Assembly: GCF_001684975.1 (NCBI RefSeq)
Contig: NZ_MAYH01000049.1
Span: forward strand, 124,001 to 188,000
Reading direction: 5' to 3'
DNA from: Chryseobacterium artocarpi
GTDB taxonomy: Bacteria; Bacteroidota; Bacteroidia; Flavobacteriales; Weeksellaceae
Length of the DNA stretch: 64,000 nucleotides
Position numbers and translations under genes: made by a program. Each line of letters begins with the position of its first letter. Position 1 is the first letter of the stretch. This document shows, piece after piece, positions 1 through 8,222 of the stretch. Under the pieces are notes generated by a model, which saw only the letters and a list, made by a program, of their open reading frames with translations, made no database searches and was not told the origin of the DNA.

Positions 1-390
1 AGCTTTATCAAGGTGTACTCTTCCGATTACCTCAAAAACTCTTTTCTTTTTCTCTCTGTATGTAAGGTTGGTAAACATATCCAAAGGGAACATGATATTT
101 TCTTCTACAGTTAAAGAGTCAAATAAAGCACTTCCCTGAAATACAGTTCCGATTTCCGAACGAAGATGCTGTTTCTCCTCACGGTTCATGGTGTTCACAT
201 CTCGACCATCAAACAGAATTTCTCCTGATGATGGCATATAAACGTTCAATAAGCTTTTAAGGAATACTGTTTTTCCGGAACCACTTTGCCCAATGATGAG
301 ATTTACCTTTCCTTTATCAAATGAAGTTGAAATTCCCTTAAGTACTTCAACATCGCCAAAACTTTTCTTAAGATCTTTTACCTCAATCAT
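1..390 (-). CDS. mlaF: ABC transporter ATP-binding protein, MlaF-like (partial, C-terminus outside window)
   Basis: This is the ATPase of a lipid (phospholipid/MCE-type) ABC importer or exporter working with the MlaE permease next to it. Reading leftward from ATG at 390, the first 130 residues are visible: start MIEVKDLKKSFG, Walker A GQSGSGKT at residues 34-41, and a Q-loop region (TVFQGSALFDSLTVEEN) near residues 94-110. The signature motif, Walker B and H-loop lie beyond base 1. Its ATG overlaps the mlaE stop codon by one base (TAATG), so the two are translationally coupled. The MlaF assignment rests mainly on this partner; the fold itself is certain. Confidence 0.9.
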   Translation of the reverse strand, partial: MIEVKDLKKSFGDVEVLKGISTSFDKGKVNLIIGQSGSGKTVFLKSLLNVYMPSSGEILFDGRDVNTMNREEKQHLRSEIGTVFQGSALFDSLTVEENIMFPLDMFTNLTYREKKKRVFEVIGRVHLDKA

Positions 391-1142
391 TAGCTTAATA
401 TTAATTGGGTTAAAATTAATTCGGAAATGATAATAAATACCATTGTCCATACTACTGCTTGTGTACTGGCTCTACCAACTTCCAAAGATCCACCTTTTAC
501 ATTGTATCCAAAATAAGAAGGAACCGTTGCAATGATGAATGCAAAAACAGCAGTTTTTGTAAATGCATAATAGATAAATAAATTAGGCATGTACATCTGA
601 ATACCCGTTATATAGTCGTTTGGTGTCCAGTTTCCTGTTAACAGCCCTGCAATATAACCACCACCAATACCAAATACAATACTGATAGCAATAAGAAGAG
701 GGTTGAAGATCATACAGGCAATGATTTTTGGAAATATCAAGAAATTGGGTGAATTTACTCCCATAATATCCAACGCATCAATCTGTTCGGAGACTCTCAT
801 TGTTCCAATACTGGATGCAATGTATGAACCTACTTTACCCGCTAAAATTAAACTGATAATGGTAGGAGCAAACTCCAAAATAAGTACCGCTTTTGTTGCA
901 TATCCAACGAATGCAGGGGGAATAGGAAAAGAAGAAGCATCAAAGTTATTGAACATCTGAATTGCTACTACTGCTCCTACAAATATTGATGTGAAGATTA
1001 CAAGTCCGAAAGAATTTACTCCCAAATCATTAATTTCTCTCATGAACAGCTTCCAAAAAACCCTCATTTTCTGGGGTTTCTGCAGGGATTTGCCTAGAAG
1101 GATAATATATTCCCCTACTGCTGTGAAAAACTTTTTTAACAT
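390..1142 (-). CDS. mlaE: MlaE family lipid ABC transporter permease
   Basis: Integral inner-membrane permease (250 aa, usual family length) that would pair with the ATPase encoded immediately downstream to move phospholipids between inner and outer membranes. The MlaE signature is visible around residues 115-150: VSEQIDAL followed by MGVNSPNFLIFPKIIA, as in the family 'TEQIDAL...P' motif. Five to six hydrophobic segments cover most of the protein. The MCE-domain partner (MlaD) is not adjacent; a candidate lies 16.7 kb away at 17874-18824. The gene is the first visible gene of this transcription unit, preceded by a 96-bp gap. Confidence 0.93.
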   Translation of the reverse strand: MLKKFFTAVGEYIILLGKSLQKPQKMRVFWKLFMREINDLGVNSFGLVIFTSIFVGAVVAIQMFNNFDASSFPIPPAFVGYATKAVLILEFAPTIISLILAGKVGSYIASSIGTMRVSEQIDALDIMGVNSPNFLIFPKIIACMIFNPLLIAISIVFGIGGGYIAGLLTGNWTPNDYITGIQMYMPNLFIYYAFTKTAVFAFIIATVPSYFGYNVKGGSLEVGRASTQAVVWTMVFIIISELILTQLILS

Positions 1143-1238
1143 ACTGCTAAATTAGACTTTTTTATTGAAATAGGCTAGGGCTGAATTGAAGACTGAAGTC
1201 CGGAAAATGTTAAAATTATCCTAACCTTAAACCTAGCT

Positions 1239-2609
1239 TTATTTTGCATTTTTATCACCTCCAATGACAAGAAGGACTGTTTTTAATATAATAACGAGGT
1301 CCAGAACAAAGCTCCAGTTCCTTACATAGAATGCATCAGCAAGAACACGTTTTTTCATTTCTACTTCCACATCACCGAAGTCTCCGCGAAGTCCGTTTAC
1401 CTGGGCAAGACCAGTAATTCCCGGGCTTACCATACTTCTTAAACTATATCTGCCAATTTTTGGTTTATAATAATTATCAACAGCCAGCATATGGGGGCGT
1501 GGTCCTACTACAGACATCTGTCCTCTTAATACATTGATAAACTGTGGAAGCTCATCAAGGCTGGTTTTTCTTAAAAATTTACCTATTGAAGTTATTCTCG
1601 AGTCATTTTCGCTGGTAGTTTTCGTTGTGGATTCGTTATTCACCACCATTGTTCTGAATTTAATACAGTTAAATACCTCTTCATGGAAGCCGTATCTTTT
1701 CTGGAAGAAGAAAACAGGTCCTTTAGAAGTCATTTTAATTAAAATAGCAATAATCGGAAATAGCCATGAACAGACAAAAGCTAATACTATTATTGAAAAG
1801 ATGATATCAAATGCTCTTTTCATCAGGAAATTGGAATAATAATCCAATGGGTATCTTGCCTGATTAAGAACGGGCTGGGTCTGTATATAAGCTAAATCAT
1901 AAAGGAAAAAATCACTTTGAGTAATACTCGGAATCAGTGAGATGTGAACCTTATTTTCTTCTGCTAATCTGAAAATTTCAGATTCTGATCTTTCATCGTA
2001 AGAGTTTTCTGTGGATAAAAACAAGGTATGAATTCCATTTTTTTTCCAGAGATTAACTAGCTCATGGGTGCTGATATCCTTGTTTTCATGCTCAAATATT
2101 CTATATCCATAATCTTTACGATCTTTAAATATGTTTTTTAAAATCTCAGTAGAGTCTCCATCTCCCAAAAACATAATATTTCTGTAGTTTACTCCTAAAG
2201 ATCTTAGATATTTAATAGAGAAATAAATGAGTGATTTCGCCAGAAAAATAAAAATAAACAGATAAAATGAAAGCCAATATATATCCGAATTAAAAAATAC
2301 ATTATTGCTGACCTTTCCGATAAGCAAAACACCTAAAATGAAGAATATAAAGTGTACCAAAAGCCTTTCAAGAAACAGAGTATAGGTTAAGTTTCTTGGA
2401 ATATTATATATTTTTGTTCTACCACTCAGAAGTACCCAGAACAAAAATATGAGAATAAGAGAAAAGGTATTTTGATACCAGGTTTCTTTATGGTATTTTA
2501 GGTTTTCGTTTCTGCTTATAAAAAAGAATATGAAGATAGATGCAATAACCATGAGGTCAAGCAAAATAATGATCGATTTGAGGTATCTAGAGTATCGAAT
2601 TCTCTGCAT
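1239..2609 (-). CDS. Polyprenyl glycosylphosphotransferase (undecaprenyl-phosphate sugar-1-phosphate transferase)
   Basis: Membrane enzyme that starts exopolysaccharide or O-antigen repeat assembly by moving a sugar-1-phosphate onto undecaprenyl phosphate. The 456-aa length and layout match the WcaJ/WbaP group: four N-terminal membrane segments (about residues 10-125), a soluble Rossmann-like middle (CoA-binding-like domain, about 140-250), a further membrane helix starting KRAFDIIFSIIVL, then the bacterial sugar transferase domain. That domain shows KRYGFHEEVFNCIKFRTM, SLDELPQFINVLRG and MSVVGPRPHM, all family hallmarks. Which sugar is transferred cannot be read from sequence. No other polysaccharide genes are adjacent; a glycosyltransferase and flippase lie at 22-24.6 kb. 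Confidence 0.9.
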   Translation of the reverse strand: MQRIRYSRYLKSIIILLDLMVIASIFIFFFISRNENLKYHKETWYQNTFSLILIFLFWVLLSGRTKIYNIPRNLTYTLFLERLLVHFIFFILGVLLIGKVSNNVFFNSDIYWLSFYLFIFIFLAKSLIYFSIKYLRSLGVNYRNIMFLGDGDSTEILKNIFKDRKDYGYRIFEHENKDISTHELVNLWKKNGIHTLFLSTENSYDERSESEIFRLAEENKVHISLIPSITQSDFFLYDLAYIQTQPVLNQARYPLDYYSNFLMKRAFDIIFSIIVLAFVCSWLFPIIAILIKMTSKGPVFFFQKRYGFHEEVFNCIKFRTMVVNNESTTKTTSENDSRITSIGKFLRKTSLDELPQFINVLRGQMSVVGPRPHMLAVDNYYKPKIGRYSLRSMVSPGITGLAQVNGLRGDFGDVEVEMKKRVLADAFYVRNWSFVLDLVIILKTVLLVIGGDKNAK

Positions 2610-2652
2610 CTATCAAGGTTATTACGGAAACGGTTAGCTAATGTACATCTTT

Positions 2653-3282
2653 TTATGGGATATTCAGATATTTATGGGTCTGAACAGAAGCCTGCCATTC
2701 CGGGTGTTCTAAGATGAAGTCTGTAATTTTAGGATACATATCATTTCGTTTGCTCCACTCACTTTGAAGATAAAGTTTACAGTTTTCTGAAACTTTTAAA
2801 GCCTGCTCCTGAGCAAATTCAAAGTCATGATTATTGAAAACAATTACTTTAAGTTCGTGTGCCTTCTGATAGATTTCTTCTTTTGGAAGTCCTGTTTTCT
2901 TTGGGGAAAGAGTAATCCAGTCCAAATGTCCGCTCATAGGATATGCTCCTGAAGTTTCAATGTGAATTGTACATCCCAGTTCTTTTAGTTTGGAAGTAAG
3001 GATTTCCAGGTTCCAGGTTAGAGGTTCTCCCCCTGTAAGAACTATTGTTTTACAATGTTTAGCTGCGGTTTCTGCAATTTCTACTGCATCCATCAACGGA
3101 TGAAGCTCAGGATCCCAGCTTTCCTTTACATCACACCAATGACACCCAACGTCACAACCTCCTAATCTGATAAAATAAGCGGCTTTCCCGGTGTGTGCTC
3201 CTTCTCCTTGTAAAGTGTAAAAATGCTCCATCACAGGGAGCATTTTACCTTCTTTTAATAAAATATCTTGTTCTTTATTCAT
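2653..3282 (-). CDS. queE: 7-carboxy-7-deazaguanine synthase
   Basis: Radical SAM enzyme of queuosine/7-deazaguanine synthesis, converting carboxytetrahydropterin to 7-carboxy-7-deazaguanine. The cluster-binding motif C-x3-C-x2-C is visible in GGCDVGCHWCDVKESW, followed by the SAM-site GGEPL motif (VLTGGEPLTW). I place the start at ATG 3282 (MNKEQDILLKEG), giving 209 aa; a longer frame opens at 3321 but its extra 13 residues overlap the folD end and look unlike the family N-terminus. The stop of folD lies 7 bp upstream of this start, so the two probably share an mRNA although their pathways differ (both are pterin/folate related). Confidence 0.93.
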   Translation of the reverse strand: MNKEQDILLKEGKMLPVMEHFYTLQGEGAHTGKAAYFIRLGGCDVGCHWCDVKESWDPELHPLMDAVEIAETAAKHCKTIVLTGGEPLTWNLEILTSKLKELGCTIHIETSGAYPMSGHLDWITLSPKKTGLPKEEIYQKAHELKVIVFNNHDFEFAQEQALKVSENCKLYLQSEWSKRNDMYPKITDFILEHPEWQASVQTHKYLNIP

Positions 3283-3289
3283 TTTAAAA

Positions 3290-4174
3290 TTAGTCGTTAT
3301 AGACCGAAGTTTTATAAGCAATGATCGTATTTTTCATCAACATCGCTCTAGTCATTGGTCCTACCCCTCCAGGTACTGGTGTGATCCAGCTTGCCTTTGC
3401 TGCGCAGCTATCAAAATCTACGTCACCAGCAAGGTAATATCCTTTTGGAGAGTCATCATCTACTCTTGTAATTCCAACGTCTACGATTACAGCTCCGTCT
3501 TTGATCATTTCTCCTTTTAGGAAGTGTGGATCTCCCAACGCTGTAATAACGATGTCTGCTTTTTTAGTATATTCTTCGATGTCTTTAGTATATGAGTGGG
3601 TAAGTGTTACTGTAGAGTTTCCAGGGAAATCTTTTCTTCCCATAAGAATACTCATTGGTCTTCCTACAATTTTACTTCTTCCGATGATTACACAGTCTTT
3701 TCCTTTAGTCTCAATATTGTATCTTTCCAATAATGTTAAGATTCCGAAAGGAGTAGCAGGTAAGAAAGTATCCATTTCTAAAGCCATTTTTCCGAAGTTT
3801 TCAGGGTGGAACCCATCTACATCTTTTCTTGGATCAATAGCATTGATGATTTTCTCCTGATCTACCTGATCCGGTAAAGGTAATTGAACGATAAATCCGT
3901 CAACTGCTTTAGATTTATTCAGCTCGTCAATTTTTTCCAATAGTTCAGATTCTGAAACTGTACTTGGGAATTTGATTAAGCTTGATTGGAATCCTACTTC
4001 CTCGCAGTCTTTCACTTTAGCATTTACATAAGCTTTACTTGCTCCGTTGTTTCCAACTAGGATTGCTACCAAGTGTGGAGCTCTTCTTTTGCTTGCAAGG
4101 ATTTTTTCTACTTCAACCTTGATCTCAGCTTTTATTTCCTTGGATACTTTAAGTCCGTCAAGAATTTCTGCCAT
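3290..4174 (-). CDS. folD: Bifunctional methylene-THF dehydrogenase / methenyl-THF cyclohydrolase
   Basis: Cytosolic one-carbon enzyme that interconverts 5,10-methylene-, 5,10-methenyl- and 10-formyl-tetrahydrofolate. Length (294 aa) is typical. Visible signatures: the substrate motif with catalytic lysine in YVNAKVKDCEEVGF (about residues 48-61), the VQLPLP motif, KDVDGFHPENFGKM, and the NADP-binding GRSKIVGRPMSILM. The C-terminus carries the conserved TPVPGGVGPMT. It lies 47 bp downstream of pgi and 7 bp upstream of queE. The spacer before it is rich in repeated GTAAAAA units on the coding strand, with no clear ribosome binding site, as is usual in this phylum. Confidence 0.96.
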   Translation of the reverse strand: MAEILDGLKVSKEIKAEIKVEVEKILASKRRAPHLVAILVGNNGASKAYVNAKVKDCEEVGFQSSLIKFPSTVSESELLEKIDELNKSKAVDGFIVQLPLPDQVDQEKIINAIDPRKDVDGFHPENFGKMALEMDTFLPATPFGILTLLERYNIETKGKDCVIIGRSKIVGRPMSILMGRKDFPGNSTVTLTHSYTKDIEEYTKKADIVITALGDPHFLKGEMIKDGAVIVDVGITRVDDDSPKGYYLAGDVDFDSCAAKASWITPVPGGVGPMTRAMLMKNTIIAYKTSVYND

Positions 4175-4221
4175 TTTTACTTTTTACTTTTATTTAGATT
4201 TATTTTTTACTTTCTTTTTTA

Positions 4222-5862
4222 CTATTTGAATTCTTTATAATAGTTAATTAATCCATTGGTAGAACTATCATGAGAATTTATTGTCTCGTTGTTTTCAAGC
4301 TCGGGTAAGATTTTGTTAGCGAGCACTTTACCTAGTTCAACGCCAAATTGATCAAAGCTGAAAATATTCCAGATAACACCCTGAACGAAGATTTTATGTT
4401 CATATAAAGCAATTAATTGTCCTAATGAAAAAGGAGTTAATTCCTTGAATAATATAGAGTTAGTAGGAGTATTTCCATGGAAGACTTTGTAGTTTAATAA
4501 CCTGTCAATTTCTTCATCAGATTTTCCTGCGTTTGTAAGTTCTTCTTCTACTTCTTCTTCTGTTTTACCGAATGCTAATGCTTCAGTCTGAGCGAAAAAG
4601 TTTGCTAATAATTTATCCTGGTGATCAGAAACTTTATTACTGCTTTTCGCGTATGCAATAAAATCTGCTGGAATCAATTCTGTACCCTGGTGAATCAATT
4701 GATAGAATGCGTGTTGTCCGTTTGTTCCAGGTTCTCCCCAGATGATTGGCCCTGTTTCATATTCTACGAATTCACCGTTTCTGTCAACGCATTTTCCGTT
4801 GCTTTCCATATCTCCCTGTTGAAGATATGCAGCAAATCTGTCAAGATATTGTGAGTAAGGAAGAATAGCATAGCTTGTAGCTGCATAGAAATTACGGTAC
4901 CAGATCCCAAGAAGTCCCATCAATACCGGAACGTTTTCAGAGAAATCTGCAGTCTGGAAATGTTGATCCGTATCAAAAGCTCCTTTTAAAAGCTGTTCAA
5001 AGTTTTCATATCCTACAGCCAATACGATGCTTAAACCGATGGCGCTCCAAAGAGAGTATCTTCCGCCTACCCAGTCCCAGAATTCAAAAATGTTTTCTTC
5101 TGCGATTCCGAAGTTTTTTACAGCTTCAATATTCGTGGATAAAGCAACGAAGTGTTTTGCCACATCTTCCTGTTTTCCTGCTTTTAAGAACCAGTCTTTA
5201 GCAGAATTTGCATTGGTCATTGTTTCTTGAGTGGTAAACGTTTTGGACGCAACGATGAACAATGTAGTTTCAGGATTAAGGTTTTTCACAACCTCTGCAA
5301 TATGATTTCCGTCCACATTAGAAACAAAGTGAACATTCAGTCTTGTTTTAAAATGCTTTAAAGCAGAACAAACCATCACAGGACCAAGGTCTGAACCTCC
5401 GATTCCGATATTCACAACATCAGTAATTTCTTTTCCGCTGAAACCTTTGTGCTCTCCTGAAATAATCTTCTCAGAAAAAGTTTTCATGTGATCCAATACT
5501 CTTTTGATCTGTGGTTTTATGTTTTCCCCGTCTACCAAAATTTCACGATCAGAGAAATCTCTTAATGCAGTGTGTAATACCGCTCTTCCTTCCGTTTCAT
5601 TGATTTTATCTCCGGAAAACATCTTTGAAATAGCATCTTTAAGCTGACATTCTTCTGCCAGTTGTAATAAAAGCTCTTTAGTTCTTGTATCGATCAGGTT
5701 TTTAGAATAATCAAAAAGGTAATTATCCTTTTGTAAAGAAAATTCATTAAAACGGTTTGGATTATACTGGAAAAGACTTCTTAGTTCAAGGTCACTTCCT
5801 GCAAAATGTTCGTCAAGAGCTTTCCAGCTGTTGGTTTGTATTGGGTTTATTTTTGATAGCAT
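4222..5862 (-). CDS. pgi: Glucose-6-phosphate isomerase
   Basis: Cytosolic glycolytic enzyme interconverting glucose-6-phosphate and fructose-6-phosphate. At 546 aa it is the long (E. coli/eukaryote-type) form. Family motifs are intact: VNIGIGGSDLGPVM for phosphate binding, the PGI signature in WVGGRYSLWSAIGLS, and the second signature region around GEPGTNGQHAFYQLIHQG, with the catalytic Glu and His of the superfamily in these blocks. A promoter-like TAAATTTG is found on the coding strand about 80 bp upstream (5942-5949). folD and queE follow in the same direction with short gaps. Confidence 0.97.
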   Translation of the reverse strand: MLSKINPIQTNSWKALDEHFAGSDLELRSLFQYNPNRFNEFSLQKDNYLFDYSKNLIDTRTKELLLQLAEECQLKDAISKMFSGDKINETEGRAVLHTALRDFSDREILVDGENIKPQIKRVLDHMKTFSEKIISGEHKGFSGKEITDVVNIGIGGSDLGPVMVCSALKHFKTRLNVHFVSNVDGNHIAEVVKNLNPETTLFIVASKTFTTQETMTNANSAKDWFLKAGKQEDVAKHFVALSTNIEAVKNFGIAEENIFEFWDWVGGRYSLWSAIGLSIVLAVGYENFEQLLKGAFDTDQHFQTADFSENVPVLMGLLGIWYRNFYAATSYAILPYSQYLDRFAAYLQQGDMESNGKCVDRNGEFVEYETGPIIWGEPGTNGQHAFYQLIHQGTELIPADFIAYAKSSNKVSDHQDKLLANFFAQTEALAFGKTEEEVEEELTNAGKSDEEIDRLLNYKVFHGNTPTNSILFKELTPFSLGQLIALYEHKIFVQGVIWNIFSFDQFGVELGKVLANKILPELENNETINSHDSSTNGLINYYKEFK

Positions 5863-5941
5863 GTTTTGAGAATTTATAGTTCAGAATATAGTATATCGAA
5901 TCAAAATCTTTAGAAATCCATAACACTTTATTTCTGATCTG

Positions 5942-5949
5942 CAAATTTA
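5942..5949 (-). promoter_or_regulatory. Probable -7 promoter element for pgi
   Basis: On the minus strand this reads TAAATTTG, a full match to the Bacteroidetes -7 consensus TAnnTTTG. It would start a transcript near 5938 with a leader of about 75 nt before pgi. No good -33 TTTG is visible, so this is an inference from one element. Confidence 0.5.
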
Positions 5950-6008
5950 AGGAAAAATAAAACCTCAGATAAATTTGATGATGATAAATAACGATTTTTT
6001 AAAAAACA

Positions 6009-6033
6009 AAACCTCAGAATTGATCTGAGGTTT
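6009..6033 (-). terminator. Rho-independent terminator after the 6069-6674 gene
   Basis: A perfect 9-bp stem (aaacctcag / ctgaggttt) with a 7-nt loop. On the minus strand it is followed by a T-rich tract (complement of 6001-6008), so it fits termination of the minus-strand transcript ending at 6069. Confidence 0.8.
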
Positions 6034-6068
6034 ACTTTTGTGTCCTTAAAAACACTTTTGTCTGAATT

Positions 6069-6674
6069 TTATTCATCTATTTCATTCAGAATATTTTCTA
6101 ATTGTTTAGCCTGTTTTCCGTAGATATATTTTGTCCATAGGATAACACTTACTACAACGGAAAGTGTCCCTATCAAAACAGCAATGATTAAAGCAGCCTG
6201 GTTGGCATTTGTGAGTTCAGACAGACTCTTTCCTTTTTTTTCTAAGACATTATAGATTGTCAAACCTATAGTAACAAGGAAGTGTGGGAGTAATAAAAAG
6301 CCGAATGACTGATATCTTTCCATATTCAATCTAAGCTCGTGGTAGATTTTCCAAAGGCTATTTTTGGTGTTTCCTGTATAAAGTTCCGTTTGTTTATAAA
6401 ACTTATAAAATCCGTACAGATAATACGTGGATATCACCACCATCATGGTATAGGAGATATAATAAATAATATATTGTGATGCTGGAAAGCCTAGTTGAAA
6501 AGGGAAAAGCCCAATAAGAATAATTGCAATAACCTGCATAGGGAATTCTTTTTTCATACTTTTCTGAATCTTTTCGATAGGATGTTTGCTTTCTTTTAGC
6601 TGTTCTATATTGTCAGGAATATTAACGTTGCCGTCCTCATTATTCCACTGTTCTTTTAATTGATCAAAATTCAT
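6069..6674 (-). CDS. Four-helix membrane protein of unknown function, co-encoded with ECF sigma factor
   Basis: A 201-aa protein with a soluble N-terminal stretch of about 45 residues (MNFDQLKEQWNNEDG...) followed by four hydrophobic helices at roughly residues 48-65, 70-90, 120-140 and 163-185, ending with a Lys/Glu-rich tail. Its start overlaps the end of the upstream sigma factor gene by 11 bp, the usual arrangement for an ECF sigma factor and its anti-sigma factor. The N-terminal soluble part could hold the sigma, but I do not see the HxxxCxxC of zinc anti-sigma domains, so an anti-sigma role is only inferred from position. Confidence 0.75.
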   Translation of the reverse strand: MNFDQLKEQWNNEDGNVNIPDNIEQLKESKHPIEKIQKSMKKEFPMQVIAIILIGLFPFQLGFPASQYIIYYISYTMMVVISTYYLYGFYKFYKQTELYTGNTKNSLWKIYHELRLNMERYQSFGFLLLPHFLVTIGLTIYNVLEKKGKSLSELTNANQAALIIAVLIGTLSVVVSVILWTKYIYGKQAKQLENILNEIDE

Positions 6675-7173
6675 AACCTGATTTTTTTATGATTTGCTGT
6701 ATTTTTTCTTTTGTTCTGTTGAGTTTTACACGGGCATTCCCTTCGCTAAGCCCAAGATTGCTCCCGATTTCTTTATGTGACATTCCTTCCATGAAATAGA
6801 ATATAACGGCTTTCTCCAGAGCATTAAGCTCCTGTACGGCACAGTAGAAAATTTCAAGTTGCTTATCCTTTGTAGGGTTATAATCTTCTTGCTGTACTTC
6901 AAAATGCGGTGGCGTATCTGTGTGATTTTTTGATCTCTGCTTTTCCTTTTTTAAATAAGTGATGGCAGTATTGATGGCGACACGATACATCCATGTGGAA
7001 AATTCGCTGTTTCCTTTGAAGTTTTGATATGATTTCCAAAGCTGGATGAGAATTTCCTGCTGGAGATCTTCCCGGTCTTCTATAGAATCTGCATAGATCC
7101 GGGAAGCTTTATATAAAATGCCTTTGTGCTGATTGACAAGCTTTAGAAAGGCGGTTTCAGTTGGATTACTCAC
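6664..7173 (-). CDS. ECF-type RNA polymerase sigma factor
   Basis: Alternative sigma factor (169 aa) that would direct RNA polymerase to a small regulon. Region 2 is visible from about residue 10 to 80, with the core-binding DREDLQQEILIQLWKSY and the -10 recognition stretch GNSEFSTWMYRVAINTAI. Region 4 is at about 115-165, with the helix-turn-helix MSHKEIGSNLGLSEGNARVKLNRT. The next gene overlaps it by 11 bp and encodes a membrane protein that may control it. What signal it answers is not shown by the sequence. Confidence 0.93.
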   Translation of the reverse strand: MSNPTETAFLKLVNQHKGILYKASRIYADSIEDREDLQQEILIQLWKSYQNFKGNSEFSTWMYRVAINTAITYLKKEKQRSKNHTDTPPHFEVQQEDYNPTKDKQLEIFYCAVQELNALEKAVIFYFMEGMSHKEIGSNLGLSEGNARVKLNRTKEKIQQIIKKSGYEF

Positions 7174-7198
7174 AATGATTTCATGGTTAGGTTTGTGA

Positions 7199-8068
7199 TT
7201 ATTGAGTTACCGGTTTTACGGTATATCCTTTTGATTTCAGAAGATTAATTAAGCCGTTTTGTCCCCAAAGATGTCCGCTTCCTACCGCAAAGAAAGTACT
7301 TTTATCTTTCATGATTTGTGGCATTGTTTCTACCCATTTATTATTTCGGTCAGTCAGTACATATTTTTCCTGTTCTTTGTTCATAAATTTTGGGTCTTTG
7401 ATAAGCTGGTCAAGATCTTTCAGATTTTCGTTTTTAAATGCTTCTGTCATTTTCTTTGCAGCAATACTGTAATCATTACCAAGTTTAAGTTGAGATATTG
7501 TTTCTTTCAGGCTGTAGGCTTTTCCAATTGCATAGATCTGATCATCTACTTTTTCTAAACCGCCCACACTTTTCTTATCTCCCAATGCTTTTTTTAACAA
7601 TTCTATCTCATACATTTTTACCTCATTTTGAGGACATGGGATCGCTTTTGTTGCGACAAGGGCATATAATGCCTGTGTACTGTGGTTGTCTACCTTCTTC
7701 AGATCAGTTCCGTAGTCTGCAAGTACCTTATTCAGTTCTGTAGCTTCTGCAGAGGACAGTTGTTCAGATATCTTTTTATCTGCAGACATCATTTTCTGCA
7801 TGGCAAGCATTTCGTTTTGATCTGTGTAATTGATTTCCATTACAAAATTTTCAGACTTATTAAGTGCATTCCAAACCTTAGGTTTGATATCAAAATCTTT
7901 GCTGCATAAGATATGAAATGTTCCTGCAATATAAGAAGGCTTAGAAAGACCATTTCCAGATACTTCCCACAGAAGACTATTGCTGTCTGTATTGTTTTTT
8001 TGTGCGTTTGCAGTCATGAAATTCATTGATAATAATGCTGCGAATCCAAGTTTAACTAAAGTTTTCAT
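7199..8068 (-). CDS. TraB/GumN family exported protein
   Basis: Predicted secreted or periplasmic 289-aa protein with an N-terminal signal peptide (MKTLVKLGFAALLSMNFMTANAQ, cleavage after the alanine near residue 22). The TraB/GumN (Tiki-like) fold is indicated by the GTFHIL motif near residue 49, with catalytic-type His, and the C-terminal GSGHLWGQNGLINLLKSKGY, where family members have GxGHL. Tiki relatives are metalloproteases, but activity in bacterial members is largely unproven. It lies 25 bp upstream of the sigma factor start, in the same direction, so it may head that operon. Confidence 0.88.
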   Translation of the reverse strand: MKTLVKLGFAALLSMNFMTANAQKNNTDSNSLLWEVSGNGLSKPSYIAGTFHILCSKDFDIKPKVWNALNKSENFVMEINYTDQNEMLAMQKMMSADKKISEQLSSAEATELNKVLADYGTDLKKVDNHSTQALYALVATKAIPCPQNEVKMYEIELLKKALGDKKSVGGLEKVDDQIYAIGKAYSLKETISQLKLGNDYSIAAKKMTEAFKNENLKDLDQLIKDPKFMNKEQEKYVLTDRNNKWVETMPQIMKDKSTFFAVGSGHLWGQNGLINLLKSKGYTVKPVTQ

Positions 8069-8157
8069 ATTATTAATTTTTTTTGATTTTCTGTTCTTTT
8101 AAATAGTAGGTAAGAGTGGTATTATAATCGTTACAGTTTTTTTTTGAAAAAAATAAA

Positions 8158-8179
8158 AACCTCCCGGAAACAGGAGGTT
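8158..8179 (-). terminator. Rho-independent terminator after DUF4349 lipoprotein gene
   Basis: A 7-bp stem (aacctcc / ggaggtt) with an 8-nt loop, preceded on the plus strand by an A-rich tract at 8144-8159 that becomes the U-tract on the minus-strand transcript. It sits 44 bp after the stop at 8223. Confidence 0.75.
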
Positions 8180-8222
8180 GTAAAATCTAAAATTATGATG
8201 ATAACCGTTGGGTTAGATGTGC

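Noticed and set aside
703..960. Plus-strand open frame of 85 codons inside mlaE
   Set aside because: It lies entirely in antisense to a well-supported MlaE permease and has no signal, motif or promoter.
4174..4222. Repeated GTAAAAA units between pgi and folD as a tandem repeat or regulatory site
   Set aside because: The units vary in spacing and the region is simple AT-rich sequence; nothing distinguishes it from low complexity.
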